Below, piece by piece: positions 16,365-24,859 of a stretch of 64,000 nucleotides of DNA. The position numbers and the translations under genes were made by a program. The DNA is from a bacterium (GTDB lineage Bacteria > Auribacterota > UBA3054). The notes beneath the pieces were generated by a model. That model was not told the DNA's origin, searched no databases, and was given only the letters and a program-made list of their open reading frames with translations. Position 1 is the first letter of the stretch. Every line of letters starts with the position of its first letter. Location: NCBI GenBank assembly GCA_017557885.1, contig JAFYXV010000002.1:1-64000 (forward strand). Direction: 5' to 3'.

Positions 16365-16970
16365 TCAATTTATTTTATTTTTCTCTTCCGAAAGGAATGC
16401 TTCCAGTTTGGCGCGCAATTCTTCAACCGTGCCGTCGTTGTCGATGGTGTAGGTGGCGTAGCGGCTGCGGGCCCAGTTGGCCCACTGCCTGTTGAACCTT
16501 AGGTTTATATCCGCAGCGCTCAAAGGCCGGCTTTTCTGCAGCCTTCTTTCCCTGATCTCGTTCTGGACGTTGATGGTCAGAGTGGCGTCGAAAAGATACT
16601 GCAAGCCGCACTCGAAAAGCAGGGGCACCACGACGAAAACAAGCGTTGCGCCCTCTTTTTCCCTCTCCGACAGCCAAATTTTCATTTTTTCCAATATCAT
16701 TGGCTGCAGGACCGTTTCCAAAAGATTTATGAGCTGCATGTCCAGGAAAGCCCTTTGGGCCACCGCCCTGACAGCCCGGGGAGTGAACTCCCCTTGCAGA
16801 TATCCTCTTTCCCTTAATTTTTCCCCCAGTTTCCTGACGACCGCCGGATCGTCCCAAAGCTCTTTGGTAAGGTCGTCGGCGTCCAAAACCGGGAAGCCTT
16901 TCTCAGCAATGATAGACGCGGCCAAACTTTTGCCGCTGCCTATTCCTCCTGTTATTCCTATTTTTCTCAC
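16365..16970 (-). CDS. coaE: Dephospho-CoA kinase
   Basis: 201 residues beginning MRKIGITGGIGSGKS, the CoaE P-loop, followed by VLDADDLTKELWDDP (substrate Asp) and NLRFNRQWANWARSRYATYTIDNDG, read here as the shorter key part ATYTIDNDGT near the end. It phosphorylates dephospho-CoA at the 3' hydroxyl in the last step of CoA synthesis. The gene directly abuts the exonuclease gene upstream and is followed 8 bp later by rho. Confidence 0.94.
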   Translation of the reverse strand: MRKIGITGGIGSGKSLAASIIAEKGFPVLDADDLTKELWDDPAVVRKLGEKLRERGYLQGEFTPRAVRAVAQRAFLDMQLINLLETVLQPMILEKMKIWLSEREKEGATLVFVVVPLLFECGLQYLFDATLTINVQNEIRERRLQKSRPLSAADINLRFNRQWANWARSRYATYTIDNDGTVEELRAKLEAFLSEEKNKIN

Positions 16971-17867
16971 TTAAAACAATTCCTGTTGCTGGGGCGCGCC
17001 GTCTTCCTTGTCGCCTTTGCGTCCGCCGCCCCTTATGCTTTGAAAATCATATTTGGCGCAAAAATCCTTAATGGCGCAGGGATCGCCCTCCCGGCGCTTC
17101 AAACATTCCACTTCGCAATCCACCGGCGCGTCGCAGCAGATGGTTATGAGGAAACGGGAATTCTCGATATGGTCCAGCGCCTCCTCCAGTTTTTTCCGCT
17201 GCGAGTTCGGCAGGGAATCCAGCGAAGCGTAGATCTTGTCGAGGCTTTCGTAGTTTTCCAAAAGCTCCCGGGCCCCCTTCACGCCGATGCCTTTCACTCC
17301 CGGAACATTGTCGGAGCTGTCCCCCACTATGGTCAGATAATCGATTATCTGGTTCGGCCAGACGCCGTATTCCCTTTTGACGCCGCCGGCGTCCAGGATC
17401 CGCATGTCCCGCATGCTGCTCCGCAATATGAAAATATCGTCGTCCACCAGCTGGCAGAGGTCCTTGTCTCCGGTGGCGATGAGAGTCTTCACGCCCTCCG
17501 CCTTGGCCCGTTTCGCCATGGTGGCCAGAACGTCGTCCGCCTCATAGCCCTGGCATTCCAAAACGGGAACGCCCATGGCGCGCAGGTATTCCTTGACGAT
17601 GGGTATCTGTTCCAAAAGATCGTTGGGAGGTTCCGGCCGGTTGGCCTTGTAGTCGCTGTAAGCTTCTTCGCGGAAAGTTGGTCCGGAAAGATCGAACGCG
17701 ACCGCCAAATAATCAGGCTCGACTTCCTCCAGCATTATCTGGAGCAATTTGTGAAATCCGTAAACGGCGTTTGTGGGGATCCCGTCGTGGCTGCACATGT
17801 AAGGCACAGCGTAATACGCCCGGAAAACATAGGCCATCCCGTCGACGGCAAGCAGAGTTTTGTTCAT
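16971..17867 (-). CDS. Free-standing 5'-3' exonuclease (PolI N-terminal domain type)
   Basis: 298 residues from the ATG at 17865-17867. It corresponds to the N-terminal 5' nuclease domain of DNA polymerase I: LLAVDGMAYVFRAYYA, AFDLSGPTFREE, GYEADDVLATMAKRA, IATGDKDLCQLV and the helix-hairpin-helix IVGDSSDNVPGVKGIGVKGA. The acidic metal ligands are present. It should remove RNA primers and flaps. No polymerase domain follows: the frame ends after a short basic tail (GGGRKGDKED). Thus either Pol I is split in this organism or this is an additional Xni/ExoIX-like nuclease. No clear Shine-Dalgarno is present. It is the first gene of the eight-gene operon. Confidence 0.88.
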   Translation of the reverse strand: MNKTLLAVDGMAYVFRAYYAVPYMCSHDGIPTNAVYGFHKLLQIMLEEVEPDYLAVAFDLSGPTFREEAYSDYKANRPEPPNDLLEQIPIVKEYLRAMGVPVLECQGYEADDVLATMAKRAKAEGVKTLIATGDKDLCQLVDDDIFILRSSMRDMRILDAGGVKREYGVWPNQIIDYLTIVGDSSDNVPGVKGIGVKGARELLENYESLDKIYASLDSLPNSQRKKLEEALDHIENSRFLITICCDAPVDCEVECLKRREGDPCAIKDFCAKYDFQSIRGGGRKGDKEDGAPQQQELF

Positions 17868-17957
17868 TAGCAAAAAAAGAAACGCCTTGTAAAAATATTT
17901 TTAACGGCGCTGCCCGGCGCGCGGGCGATTGGTGGAGGGAAATTTTGGGGAGGGAGG

Positions 17958-17996
17958 GAAAAAACCGGGCCGCTCTTGAATTCAAGAGCGGCCCGG
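17958..17996 (-). terminator. Intrinsic terminator after the distal secretin gene
   Basis: A 32-bp perfect palindrome centred on GAATTC (17965-17996), followed on the minus strand by TTTTTTCCC. It ends the pilus-like operon 16 bp after its last stop codon. Confidence 0.88.
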
Positions 17997-18012
17997 ATCA
18001 GACAACCGACAA

Positions 18013-20361
18013 TTAGCGGTTGGCAGCGGCACCCTTGACGACGGCGCCGCGGCGCGGCGTGCCGGAAGGATCCACGAGTTTGGCGTTGATGAAGATCAGG
18101 AGGTTGGATTTCTTGGCAACCTCGGATTCACCGCGCCAGAAGCGACCGATCCAGGGCAGATCAGCCAGGATGGGGGTGCGGTCCTTCGTGCGGACCAGGT
18201 CGTTCTTCATGAGACCGCCCATGACCAGAGTATCGCCGTCGTTGACCAAGACGGTGGTCTTGAGGTTCTGGACAAAGAACTGGGGCAGTTCGTAAACGTT
18301 GTTACGAGAAGACACGAATCTGCGGAAGCCCAGGAGGTCGGAGACCTCGGGGTTCACTTCCAGTTCGATGGTGCGTTCGTCGGTCTGCACGGAGGGGGTC
18401 ACGACCAGCTTGGTGCCGTATTCCCTGGTTTCCCAGTCTTTCGGCGTAACGGCGTAGTCGTAAATGACGGACTGAGCGTCGCCGACGTCCACGTCCTGGT
18501 CTTCAGCTTCTTCGATGGTCTTGTTGTAACGGATGCGGATGACCTCTTTCAGTTCCGCTCTGTTACCGGAAACGACCGTCACTTTGGGGGCGAAGATCGT
18601 CTCGACGCCTTCCTGGTTGGAAAGGGCGTAGATCACGCTGCGGTACTGGGCGGGGCCCAGGACGCCGCTGATGTCGAAGACTTTGCCAAGACCGTCGTTG
18701 ACGGAGGTGTCCTGAACATTGGCTTTGGCAATGCTGGCCTGGCTGCCGGCGATGGAGCCGAGGGCGTCCACGTAACGGGAGGCGTTGGCCACGTAGTTGG
18801 ATCTCAGGTTCTCAAGCTGATCGCTGTAGAAGCCTTTCTTGGGTCCGTTGCCGTCCAGGATGGCCTGGTTCTGGCGATAGAAATTCTGGTAGGCCTGATA
18901 GGCGGCCTGGGATTTGCGCTTGTACTCGTTGGCGGTGCCGGCGTTCTGTTCCAGAGAAGAATACATGGTCTGGATGTCGCTGATGGAGGCGTCGCCGTAA
19001 GCGGGCTGATTGGGACGCAGGTTGGCAATGCTCATGTAATCGCCGTAGTCGCTGCCCGTGTCCACCGTGGAGGGGATGCGGTAAGCGGAGTTGATGGGAT
19101 CATAAGCATCCTCATCCATATAGGAACGGATGTAGCGGAGGCCGGAAGTCATTTCGCGCTCTTTGTTGGGAGCTTCCAGGTAATACTTGTCGCCGTATTT
19201 GTCCTTGCGGTTCCAGCGATAGTTCTGGGAGAGGAAATGACGGAAGACCAGTTCGTTCATGTTGTCGTTGCTGACGGTCACGAAACGGGCTTCGATCTCG
19301 ACCTGAGACGGAGTCTTGTCGAAATATTTCAGGAAGTTTTCGATGAGGGCCAGATTTTCGGCGGTGTTACGCACGATCAGCTGGTTGGTCCTGGCGTCGT
19401 AAACAACGGAAGCGCCCTGGACTTCCTGGATGCCGATGCGTCTCAAAAGCTCTTTGGCTTTGTCCGTCGGGGTCCTCAGGGATTCCTTGTTGAGGACTTC
19501 GATGGTATCAAGGCCGCGGGACAGACGGAAGGTCTTGCTGATGATGCGGGCGGAATCCTTGGTGGTGATGGAGATGGATTCGCCTTCCACGCTGGCGTTG
19601 AGGTTTCTCAGCTTGCAGATCATCTCAAGGGCGTCGGCCACGGAGATGTCGTCCAGGGAGATCGTCAGAGTGGCGTTCTGGATGGCGTTGGCGACGGCCG
19701 GCTGCATGACCAGGTTGAGGTTCGCTTCGTCGCGGATGGTCTCGAAGACGCTGGACATGGGCTCGTCAACGAAGCTGAGCTTCTTGATGATGCGGTTCAT
19801 CTTCTCGTCGGCAATGTTGGAGATGCCGGCGGAAGCGACGGCTTCATCGCGCTCTTTCTGTTTCTCAGTCATGATGAGCATGCTCTTCTCGACATCCTGG
19901 ATGCGCTGAAGGGCGGTCAGATCCACGTTGTCCTCTTCGATGCGGATGAGCTTTTCGTTGCAAGAGCTCATGTAGCGGCGGGCCAGAGGATTGTAAGGAT
20001 CGCGCTTGGTGACTTCCGCGAAGGTGTTCAGAGCTTTCTGATATTCGCCTTTGCGATAGTAAGTGCGGCCTTCAAACATAAGGACCTGGATCTCCTGCTC
20101 GATCTTGTTGCTCAGATCGGGCTTCTCCTCCTTGGTGGCGAAGGCTTTTTTGAGTTTGGTCCAAAAACCGTCTTCCTCACCGATCTCCTTGGGGATTTCT
20201 TCAGTTTCGGCCTTGGCTTCCGTCTGCACTTCGGGTTCAGCGGCGCTTAAAAGCTGCTGTTCCTTCTGCTCGAACGTCTGCTCATCAGCGGCCAGCAGCG
20301 GGGAGACCGCCAGCAGGAGCGCGCCGATGAAAAGGCTGTTTCTAAGCATATTTTTGTTCAT
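18013..20361 (-). CDS. Outer-membrane secretin, Amuc_1098-like (second copy)
   Basis: 782 residues from the ATG with GGAGG upstream. A Sec signal (about 1-26, ending LLAADE), then a short TPR region (GEYQKALNTFAEVTKRDPYN), an STN/secretin N-domain (LNLVMQPAVANAIQNATL, then EIEARFVTVSNDNMNELVF) and a secretin C-domain (VFDISGVLGPAQYRSVIYAL, VVTPSVQTDERTIELEVNPE, VLVNDGDTLVMGGLMKND, LADLPWIGRFWR). Secretins form the gated outer-membrane ring of type IV pili and type II secretion. Between the halves there is a Tyr/Gln-rich insert (about 430-560). It follows another secretin in the same operon, 55 bp away. The paralogues differ strongly, so they may form separate or mixed rings. Confidence 0.88.
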   Translation of the reverse strand: MNKNMLRNSLFIGALLLAVSPLLAADEQTFEQKEQQLLSAAEPEVQTEAKAETEEIPKEIGEEDGFWTKLKKAFATKEEKPDLSNKIEQEIQVLMFEGRTYYRKGEYQKALNTFAEVTKRDPYNPLARRYMSSCNEKLIRIEEDNVDLTALQRIQDVEKSMLIMTEKQKERDEAVASAGISNIADEKMNRIIKKLSFVDEPMSSVFETIRDEANLNLVMQPAVANAIQNATLTISLDDISVADALEMICKLRNLNASVEGESISITTKDSARIISKTFRLSRGLDTIEVLNKESLRTPTDKAKELLRRIGIQEVQGASVVYDARTNQLIVRNTAENLALIENFLKYFDKTPSQVEIEARFVTVSNDNMNELVFRHFLSQNYRWNRKDKYGDKYYLEAPNKEREMTSGLRYIRSYMDEDAYDPINSAYRIPSTVDTGSDYGDYMSIANLRPNQPAYGDASISDIQTMYSSLEQNAGTANEYKRKSQAAYQAYQNFYRQNQAILDGNGPKKGFYSDQLENLRSNYVANASRYVDALGSIAGSQASIAKANVQDTSVNDGLGKVFDISGVLGPAQYRSVIYALSNQEGVETIFAPKVTVVSGNRAELKEVIRIRYNKTIEEAEDQDVDVGDAQSVIYDYAVTPKDWETREYGTKLVVTPSVQTDERTIELEVNPEVSDLLGFRRFVSSRNNVYELPQFFVQNLKTTVLVNDGDTLVMGGLMKNDLVRTKDRTPILADLPWIGRFWRGESEVAKKSNLLIFINAKLVDPSGTPRRGAVVKGAAANR

Positions 20362-20416
20362 AAGACCTCCAAAGTCTATATCTTTTTTAATTTCCATTTA
20401 AGCTTTATCCCTTGAA

Positions 20417-22972
20417 TTATTCCTCTGATTCCTCAGAAGATTCTTCAGTGCTTTCGCTTTCTTCGGAAGCGTCGGTCTCTTCGGCGCTTTCCTCGGTAGC
20501 CTCTTCGCCGGACTCTTCAACTTCACCTTCGGATTCGGATTCGCTTTCGCCTTCGGTGACCTGTTCGCCTTCTTCATAGTCGGCGCGTTCCTGCTCGAGG
20601 GAGGAGGCCAGCTTGCTGGCGACGCGGTCGCGGTAGAGTTCGCCCGTCGGGGTGATGATGTTGGTCTTGACAAAGATCAAAAGATGTTTCTTTTCGTTAT
20701 AGCTGCCTTCGGCTCTGAAGAAGCGTCCGATCAAGGGCAGGTCGCCAAGGAAGGGGACCTTGTCTTTGTACTTGCGGAGGGTCTCGGTGACCATGCCGCC
20801 CAGGACGACGGTCTCGCCGTCGGCGACGACGACCTGCGTCTTGACTTCAGAGAACTTGAAGCGCGGGATATCCAGTTCAATGGCGTCGATGCCCAGGGTC
20901 TCGTTACCAACGTAAACGGAGACGCTGCGGGGCTCGATCTCGGCGCTGGTCTTGCAGGTGATGTCCATGCTGACGGTGCGCTTGTCATCGGCCACGATGG
21001 GGCTGACGGTGAGTTCGATACCGACGTCTTCCTTCAGGGTGCTTTCAACCGTGGCGTAACCAGGCATGGCGCTGATGTCCGGGCCATTGGAAGGATTCAG
21101 GAGGTTGAACTGGGAGGAAGAGCTGTAGATGATAGCCGGTTTGTAAACCGTGTAATCTTCGGGGTACATGATCTCCGTGATCTGCTTGATGGTCACGCGG
21201 GGCTGGCCGCTGACGGTGGTCACAGAAGGAGCGGAGAGGACGTCGGCGTTGGTCTTGTTGTCGATGGCGTTGAAGATCAAGCCGACTTCAGGATCGGTCA
21301 GGGCGTTGGTGAAGAAGCCCAGGACTTCGTCGGTGATCTGGTTGTTGCCGACGGTGGAGACGCCGACCATGTTCATGACGGAGCTCAGACGGTCAGCGTA
21401 GCGGCTGTTGCGGGTGCCTTTGGAGTAACGGCGGAGAGCGCCGGTGAAGTCGGTGGGGTTGGCCACGACGGCGTTGCCGTCCTTGTTGTGGGCGCTGATG
21501 ACTTTCCAGGGGCTTCTCAGCTTCATGCCGAAGCTGATCTCGTTGAGATCCTGATCGCTGATCTCAACGAAGCGGGCCTGGATCTCGACCTGCACCTGAT
21601 CGCCGCTCTCGTCGAGGTTCTTCAGGTAGCCGTCGATGAGTTCCAAGTTCTTGACGGTGTTGCGGGCCACCAAGGTTCCGGAAACGGGTTCCAGGAAGAT
21701 GGAGCTGCCTTCAACTTCGGTGCCGATGTAGTCTTTCAGAGCGCGGACCAGTTCGGGTTCCGTCTCCATGGCGGTGAAGTCCTCGTCGCTGCCCGTGTCG
21801 GTATCGAAGATGCCGCCGAAGGCGTCGGAGGAGCTTTCCTCAGTCTCCATCTCGGAGGCCTTGGAGACCACGCCGGGAGAGACCGTCCAGATCCTGGTCT
21901 CCATCTGACCGTCGCCCTTGGCGATGATCACGGCGGAGCCGGTGACTATATAGTTAAGATTGGCGGTGTCGCAGATGTATTCGATCACGGTCAGGATCGT
22001 GGGGCCTTCGGCATCCAAGGAGATCTTGTCATTGACGCCGGCGGCATCCAGCACGATGGGGATGTTGCCTTCTTCAATGAGGAACTGGACGGCTTCGGAG
22101 ACCGTGTTGTTGTCGAGGCTGACGGCCGGGATCTTGTTCATCAAGCGGGCCCACATAGCCTTGCGGGCGGCTTCGGCGGGAGCATCGGTGGATTCGCTGC
22201 CGACTTCCTCGGTGTCTTCGGAAGCTTCCGGAGAGATCTTGCGAAGCACGTCGAGCATGATCTGGGAGCGTTCAAGCTCCTGCTCGCTCTTGATGACCTT
22301 GTTCTGCTTGGCGATGACGTCTCTGAGCATGCGGCGGGGACGCGGATCTTCGCTTTCCAGCTTGATGGCCTGTTTCAGGATGGTCTTGGCTTCTTCATAC
22401 TGGCCGTTGACGACTTTCTCTTCAGCCTGCTTGATCATCTGGTAGACCTGTTCCTCTTCGGAGAGGTCGGTGTTGACGATCTTGGAGAGCTGCTGAGAAG
22501 CGGCGGTGTCAAGAAGCTTGCGGGCGCGCTGAATGCCTTTCAGGGCTTCGTCGCCTTCCTTGTGCTCGAGAGCCTGGCGATAGAAGTTTATCGCGGACTC
22601 GTAATCGCGCATCTCAAGTCTGTCCTGCGCAACGGAAGTGTAGTAGTCATAAAGGACGCTGTTGACCTCACCGATCTTAACTTTGGAATCGGTGTGATTC
22701 GGGCAGCGCTTTAAGGCTTCGGACAAAAGCGTGTGAGCCTTGCGGTACTCACCCTGCTCGATTAGCGGAAGCGCCTGCTGGAACAAAAGGTCAGCCATCT
22801 GCCGTTGTTCCTGACGTTCGATCTGCAGTTCGCGCGCCAATTCCTGGGCGCGGAGAGCAGCCGTTTGTCTCATGGCCTGATCTACGGCAGCTTCGGCCAT
22901 CACGTTCTGCGCCAGAAGCAGGATCGCAGCCAAAGAGACCGCAACTACTGTCAGGGCTTTTGTGTTTTTCAT
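20417..22972 (-). CDS. Outer-membrane secretin, Amuc_1098-like (first copy) with an acidic Ser/Glu tail
   Basis: 851 residues from the ATG that has GGAG 9 nt upstream; the ATG 15 bp earlier lacks a site. A Sec signal ends at VMAEAA, then TPR units (GEYRKAHTLLSEALKRCPNH, RDYESAINFYRQALEHKEGD, GQYEEAKTILKQAIKLESED), a secretin N-domain and the C-terminal secretin domain (TVVLGGMVTETLRKYKDKVP shortened to VVLGGMVTE, LGDLPLIGRFFR). The last 60 residues are almost only Ser, Glu and acidic residues, unusual after a secretin. It should build the outer-membrane channel of the pilus-like machine encoded by the three upstream genes. Confidence 0.88.
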   Translation of the reverse strand: MKNTKALTVVAVSLAAILLLAQNVMAEAAVDQAMRQTAALRAQELARELQIERQEQRQMADLLFQQALPLIEQGEYRKAHTLLSEALKRCPNHTDSKVKIGEVNSVLYDYYTSVAQDRLEMRDYESAINFYRQALEHKEGDEALKGIQRARKLLDTAASQQLSKIVNTDLSEEEQVYQMIKQAEEKVVNGQYEEAKTILKQAIKLESEDPRPRRMLRDVIAKQNKVIKSEQELERSQIMLDVLRKISPEASEDTEEVGSESTDAPAEAARKAMWARLMNKIPAVSLDNNTVSEAVQFLIEEGNIPIVLDAAGVNDKISLDAEGPTILTVIEYICDTANLNYIVTGSAVIIAKGDGQMETRIWTVSPGVVSKASEMETEESSSDAFGGIFDTDTGSDEDFTAMETEPELVRALKDYIGTEVEGSSIFLEPVSGTLVARNTVKNLELIDGYLKNLDESGDQVQVEIQARFVEISDQDLNEISFGMKLRSPWKVISAHNKDGNAVVANPTDFTGALRRYSKGTRNSRYADRLSSVMNMVGVSTVGNNQITDEVLGFFTNALTDPEVGLIFNAIDNKTNADVLSAPSVTTVSGQPRVTIKQITEIMYPEDYTVYKPAIIYSSSSQFNLLNPSNGPDISAMPGYATVESTLKEDVGIELTVSPIVADDKRTVSMDITCKTSAEIEPRSVSVYVGNETLGIDAIELDIPRFKFSEVKTQVVVADGETVVLGGMVTETLRKYKDKVPFLGDLPLIGRFFRAEGSYNEKKHLLIFVKTNIITPTGELYRDRVASKLASSLEQERADYEEGEQVTEGESESESEGEVEESGEEATEESAEETDASEESESTEESSEESEE

Positions 22973-23012
22973 GCTCGTTAACTCCATCAGTTGTTATACT
23001 TTAATTAAAATT

Positions 23013-23981
23013 TTATTCGGCGTTGATTGTATATTCAATGTCGTTCACTTTGACGGTGACGGTCTTTCCTTCCACGTCAATGGCGGTCACAGTGCCGTTC
23101 TTCTTGACCATGGGGATCTCCAGTTCATCGCCAACTTTGCAAACGACTTTTTTGTTTGCATCGTCTTTGCTGACAAATTCGACCATTCCGTAGGACTCCA
23201 GGCTCTTCTCGCTCTTGCTGCAGGTGAAGACCTCGCCGCTTTCGCCGTCTTTCAGAGTGACCTTGTAGTCAGTCATCTTGCCCTTGTCGTTCAGGACTTC
23301 CTCGACTTTCTCAATATAGAAGACCTTGTCGTCCGCCTCGAACTGGGTGGCGTTGATCTCGATCTTGGGAAGTCTTTTATTCTTATATTTAAAGTTAAGG
23401 CTGACGCCTTTGGTGAAGAGCACCAGCTGAATGTCGCGCTCGGGGCTGTAAACTTTGCCGATGCGCCAGCTGTTGGCGACCACGTTGGGGCTGGTGGGAT
23501 CCTTGGGCAGGATCTCGGTGCCGGTCTCAACGGACATCTTGTATTCTTCAAGGTTGGTGAAGCCGTCTTTGTCGGGGTCTTCGTTGGCGTCGGCGGGGTT
23601 CGTCCAATCCAGGCCGTATTTCTGCTCCCATTCGTTGGGCATGCCGTCGTTGTCGGAATCGGAGCGGTAGGTGATCATCTGCCCGGTCTCGTCGCAGGTT
23701 ATCCCCCACTTGCGGGTCAGGGCGTTCTGGTTGGCCGTGCTTCTCTGGAGCCAGTCGTGGGTGAAGACGTTTCTCACCAGGGCCGGAGAGGCGGACTTGA
23801 CGATGGCGACCAGATCGGGGATGCCGACCAGGGCGCTTTCCTTAACGTCCTTCGCCTCGCCCTGCGCTTCGAAGACGTCCACGTCGTTGACGCTGGTGAA
23901 GGTCTTGCCGACCACCACGATGACGATCAGAAGGACCACCACAAAAAGCAATTTTTCCCAATGCTCGTTTAAAGCTTTCAT
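23013..23981 (-). CDS. Bitopic pilus-system protein, Amuc_1099-like, with calcium-binding-type repeats
   Basis: 322 residues: a membrane segment at about 10-28 (LLFVVVLLIVIVVVG) and a periplasmic part. Near 110-155 are two Asp-rich loops, DSDNDGMPNEWEQKYGL and DANEDPDKDGFTNLEEY, of the type seen in thrombospondin-3/dockerin-like Ca2+ sites. The C-terminal third has two small beta domains with similar phrases (ALKDGESGEVFTC-like and AIDVEGKTVTVKVND). Position between the Amuc_1100-like gene and the secretin matches the gene order of the Akkermansia pilus-like locus, so I name it by synteny more than by sequence. Possible inner-membrane to secretin connector. Confidence 0.6.
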   Translation of the reverse strand: MKALNEHWEKLLFVVVLLIVIVVVGKTFTSVNDVDVFEAQGEAKDVKESALVGIPDLVAIVKSASPALVRNVFTHDWLQRSTANQNALTRKWGITCDETGQMITYRSDSDNDGMPNEWEQKYGLDWTNPADANEDPDKDGFTNLEEYKMSVETGTEILPKDPTSPNVVANSWRIGKVYSPERDIQLVLFTKGVSLNFKYKNKRLPKIEINATQFEADDKVFYIEKVEEVLNDKGKMTDYKVTLKDGESGEVFTCSKSEKSLESYGMVEFVSKDDANKKVVCKVGDELEIPMVKKNGTVTAIDVEGKTVTVKVNDIEYTINAE

Positions 23982-24002
23982 TATCTGTGTTTCCTCCTGA
24001 TT

Positions 24003-24839
24003 TTATTTTTCAGCCTGCTGCGGCTTGTTGAGCTTGATCAGATCGACAGTCATGTCGACGGTCACGCGTTCCAATATGTCGGAAGGATCCTCGACGGTGC
24101 CCACGGGGTCCGGCTGAAGATCGGTGCGGATGTTCCTAATGATATAGAAGAAGGGTTTGTCGCGCAGCTGGGCGATGACGTTGTAAAGTTTGTCGGGACG
24201 GATCGCGAACTGGAAGTAAACCGGGACCGCTTCGTATTTGGCGCTGCCGGTTTCCTGCTTCTTGGCCTCGCCACCGAACTCCTCTTCCTCGTCCTCGTAA
24301 TCAGTGCTCTGCTCGCCCTGGTTGCGCTCGATGGAGATCACTTCCAGAACGTCGTTGTCAAGAAGGACCGCAAGGACGTCCTTCACGATCTGGAACTGGG
24401 CGGAGAGTTTCGGCATATCCGCTTCCTTGGCCACTGTGTCGCCCAGGAACTCCGAGAAGCCCTCGCCTGAGAAGATGTTGATGTTGCGTTTTTCGCGCTG
24501 ATCCTTGATCTCGTTGTCGTACTTCTTGAGTTCGACCTTGAAATTGGAGGGGTTCATCACCGGGACTTCCTCGGCCTTGACGGCTTCGACGAAATCCACG
24601 GCCTGCTTCTTCAGGGCTTCCAGATCGGACTGGTAAGCTTTCAGAAGCTCTTCTCCGGGAGCGCCGTTGTAGTTCTTGCAAAGAGTTTCGTAATCACTGC
24701 TGGCGGAAGCGTAATCGCTGGAAGCGTAGTTGAGTTTTTTGACAGAACCGCGCCACAAAACGAGAGTCACCACCACTACGATGAGGACGATGCCCAGCGT
24801 GATGAGGAACAATTTGTTTTTCTGTAAGTCAAATTTCAT
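24003..24839 (-). CDS. Bitopic pilus-system protein, Amuc_1100-like
   Basis: 278 residues: a cytoplasmic tail, one membrane segment (about 12-30, FLITLGIVLIVVVVTLVLW), a coiled-coil stretch (about 40-110) and a ferredoxin-like PilO-type domain (about 130-270, with FQFAIRPDKLYNVIAQLRD and FFYIIRNIRTDLQPDP). In Akkermansia the protein at this position is Amuc_1100, a pilus-associated surface protein. PilO-like proteins form the inner-membrane alignment ring between PilM and the secretin. Here it lies 20 bp after the PilM-like gene and 21 bp before the 1099-like gene, in the expected order. Naming rests on layout plus synteny. Confidence 0.65.
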   Translation of the reverse strand: MKFDLQKNKLFLITLGIVLIVVVVTLVLWRGSVKKLNYASSDYASASSDYETLCKNYNGAPGEELLKAYQSDLEALKKQAVDFVEAVKAEEVPVMNPSNFKVELKKYDNEIKDQREKRNINIFSGEGFSEFLGDTVAKEADMPKLSAQFQIVKDVLAVLLDNDVLEVISIERNQGEQSTDYEDEEEEFGGEAKKQETGSAKYEAVPVYFQFAIRPDKLYNVIAQLRDKPFFYIIRNIRTDLQPDPVGTVEDPSDILERVTVDMTVDLIKLNKPQQAEK

Positions 24840-24859
24840 CTCTCTATCCTTGCGTCCTG

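Noticed and set aside
17965-17996. 32-bp palindrome as a protein-binding or recombination site
   Set aside because: Its place just after a stop codon with a T-run makes a terminator the simpler reading.
20684-22714. A 676-codon plus-strand frame opposite the first secretin
   Set aside because: Its composition (Gly, Asp, Val, His) is the mirror of a GC3-biased coding strand, it has no recognisable motif, and the minus frame is a clear secretin.
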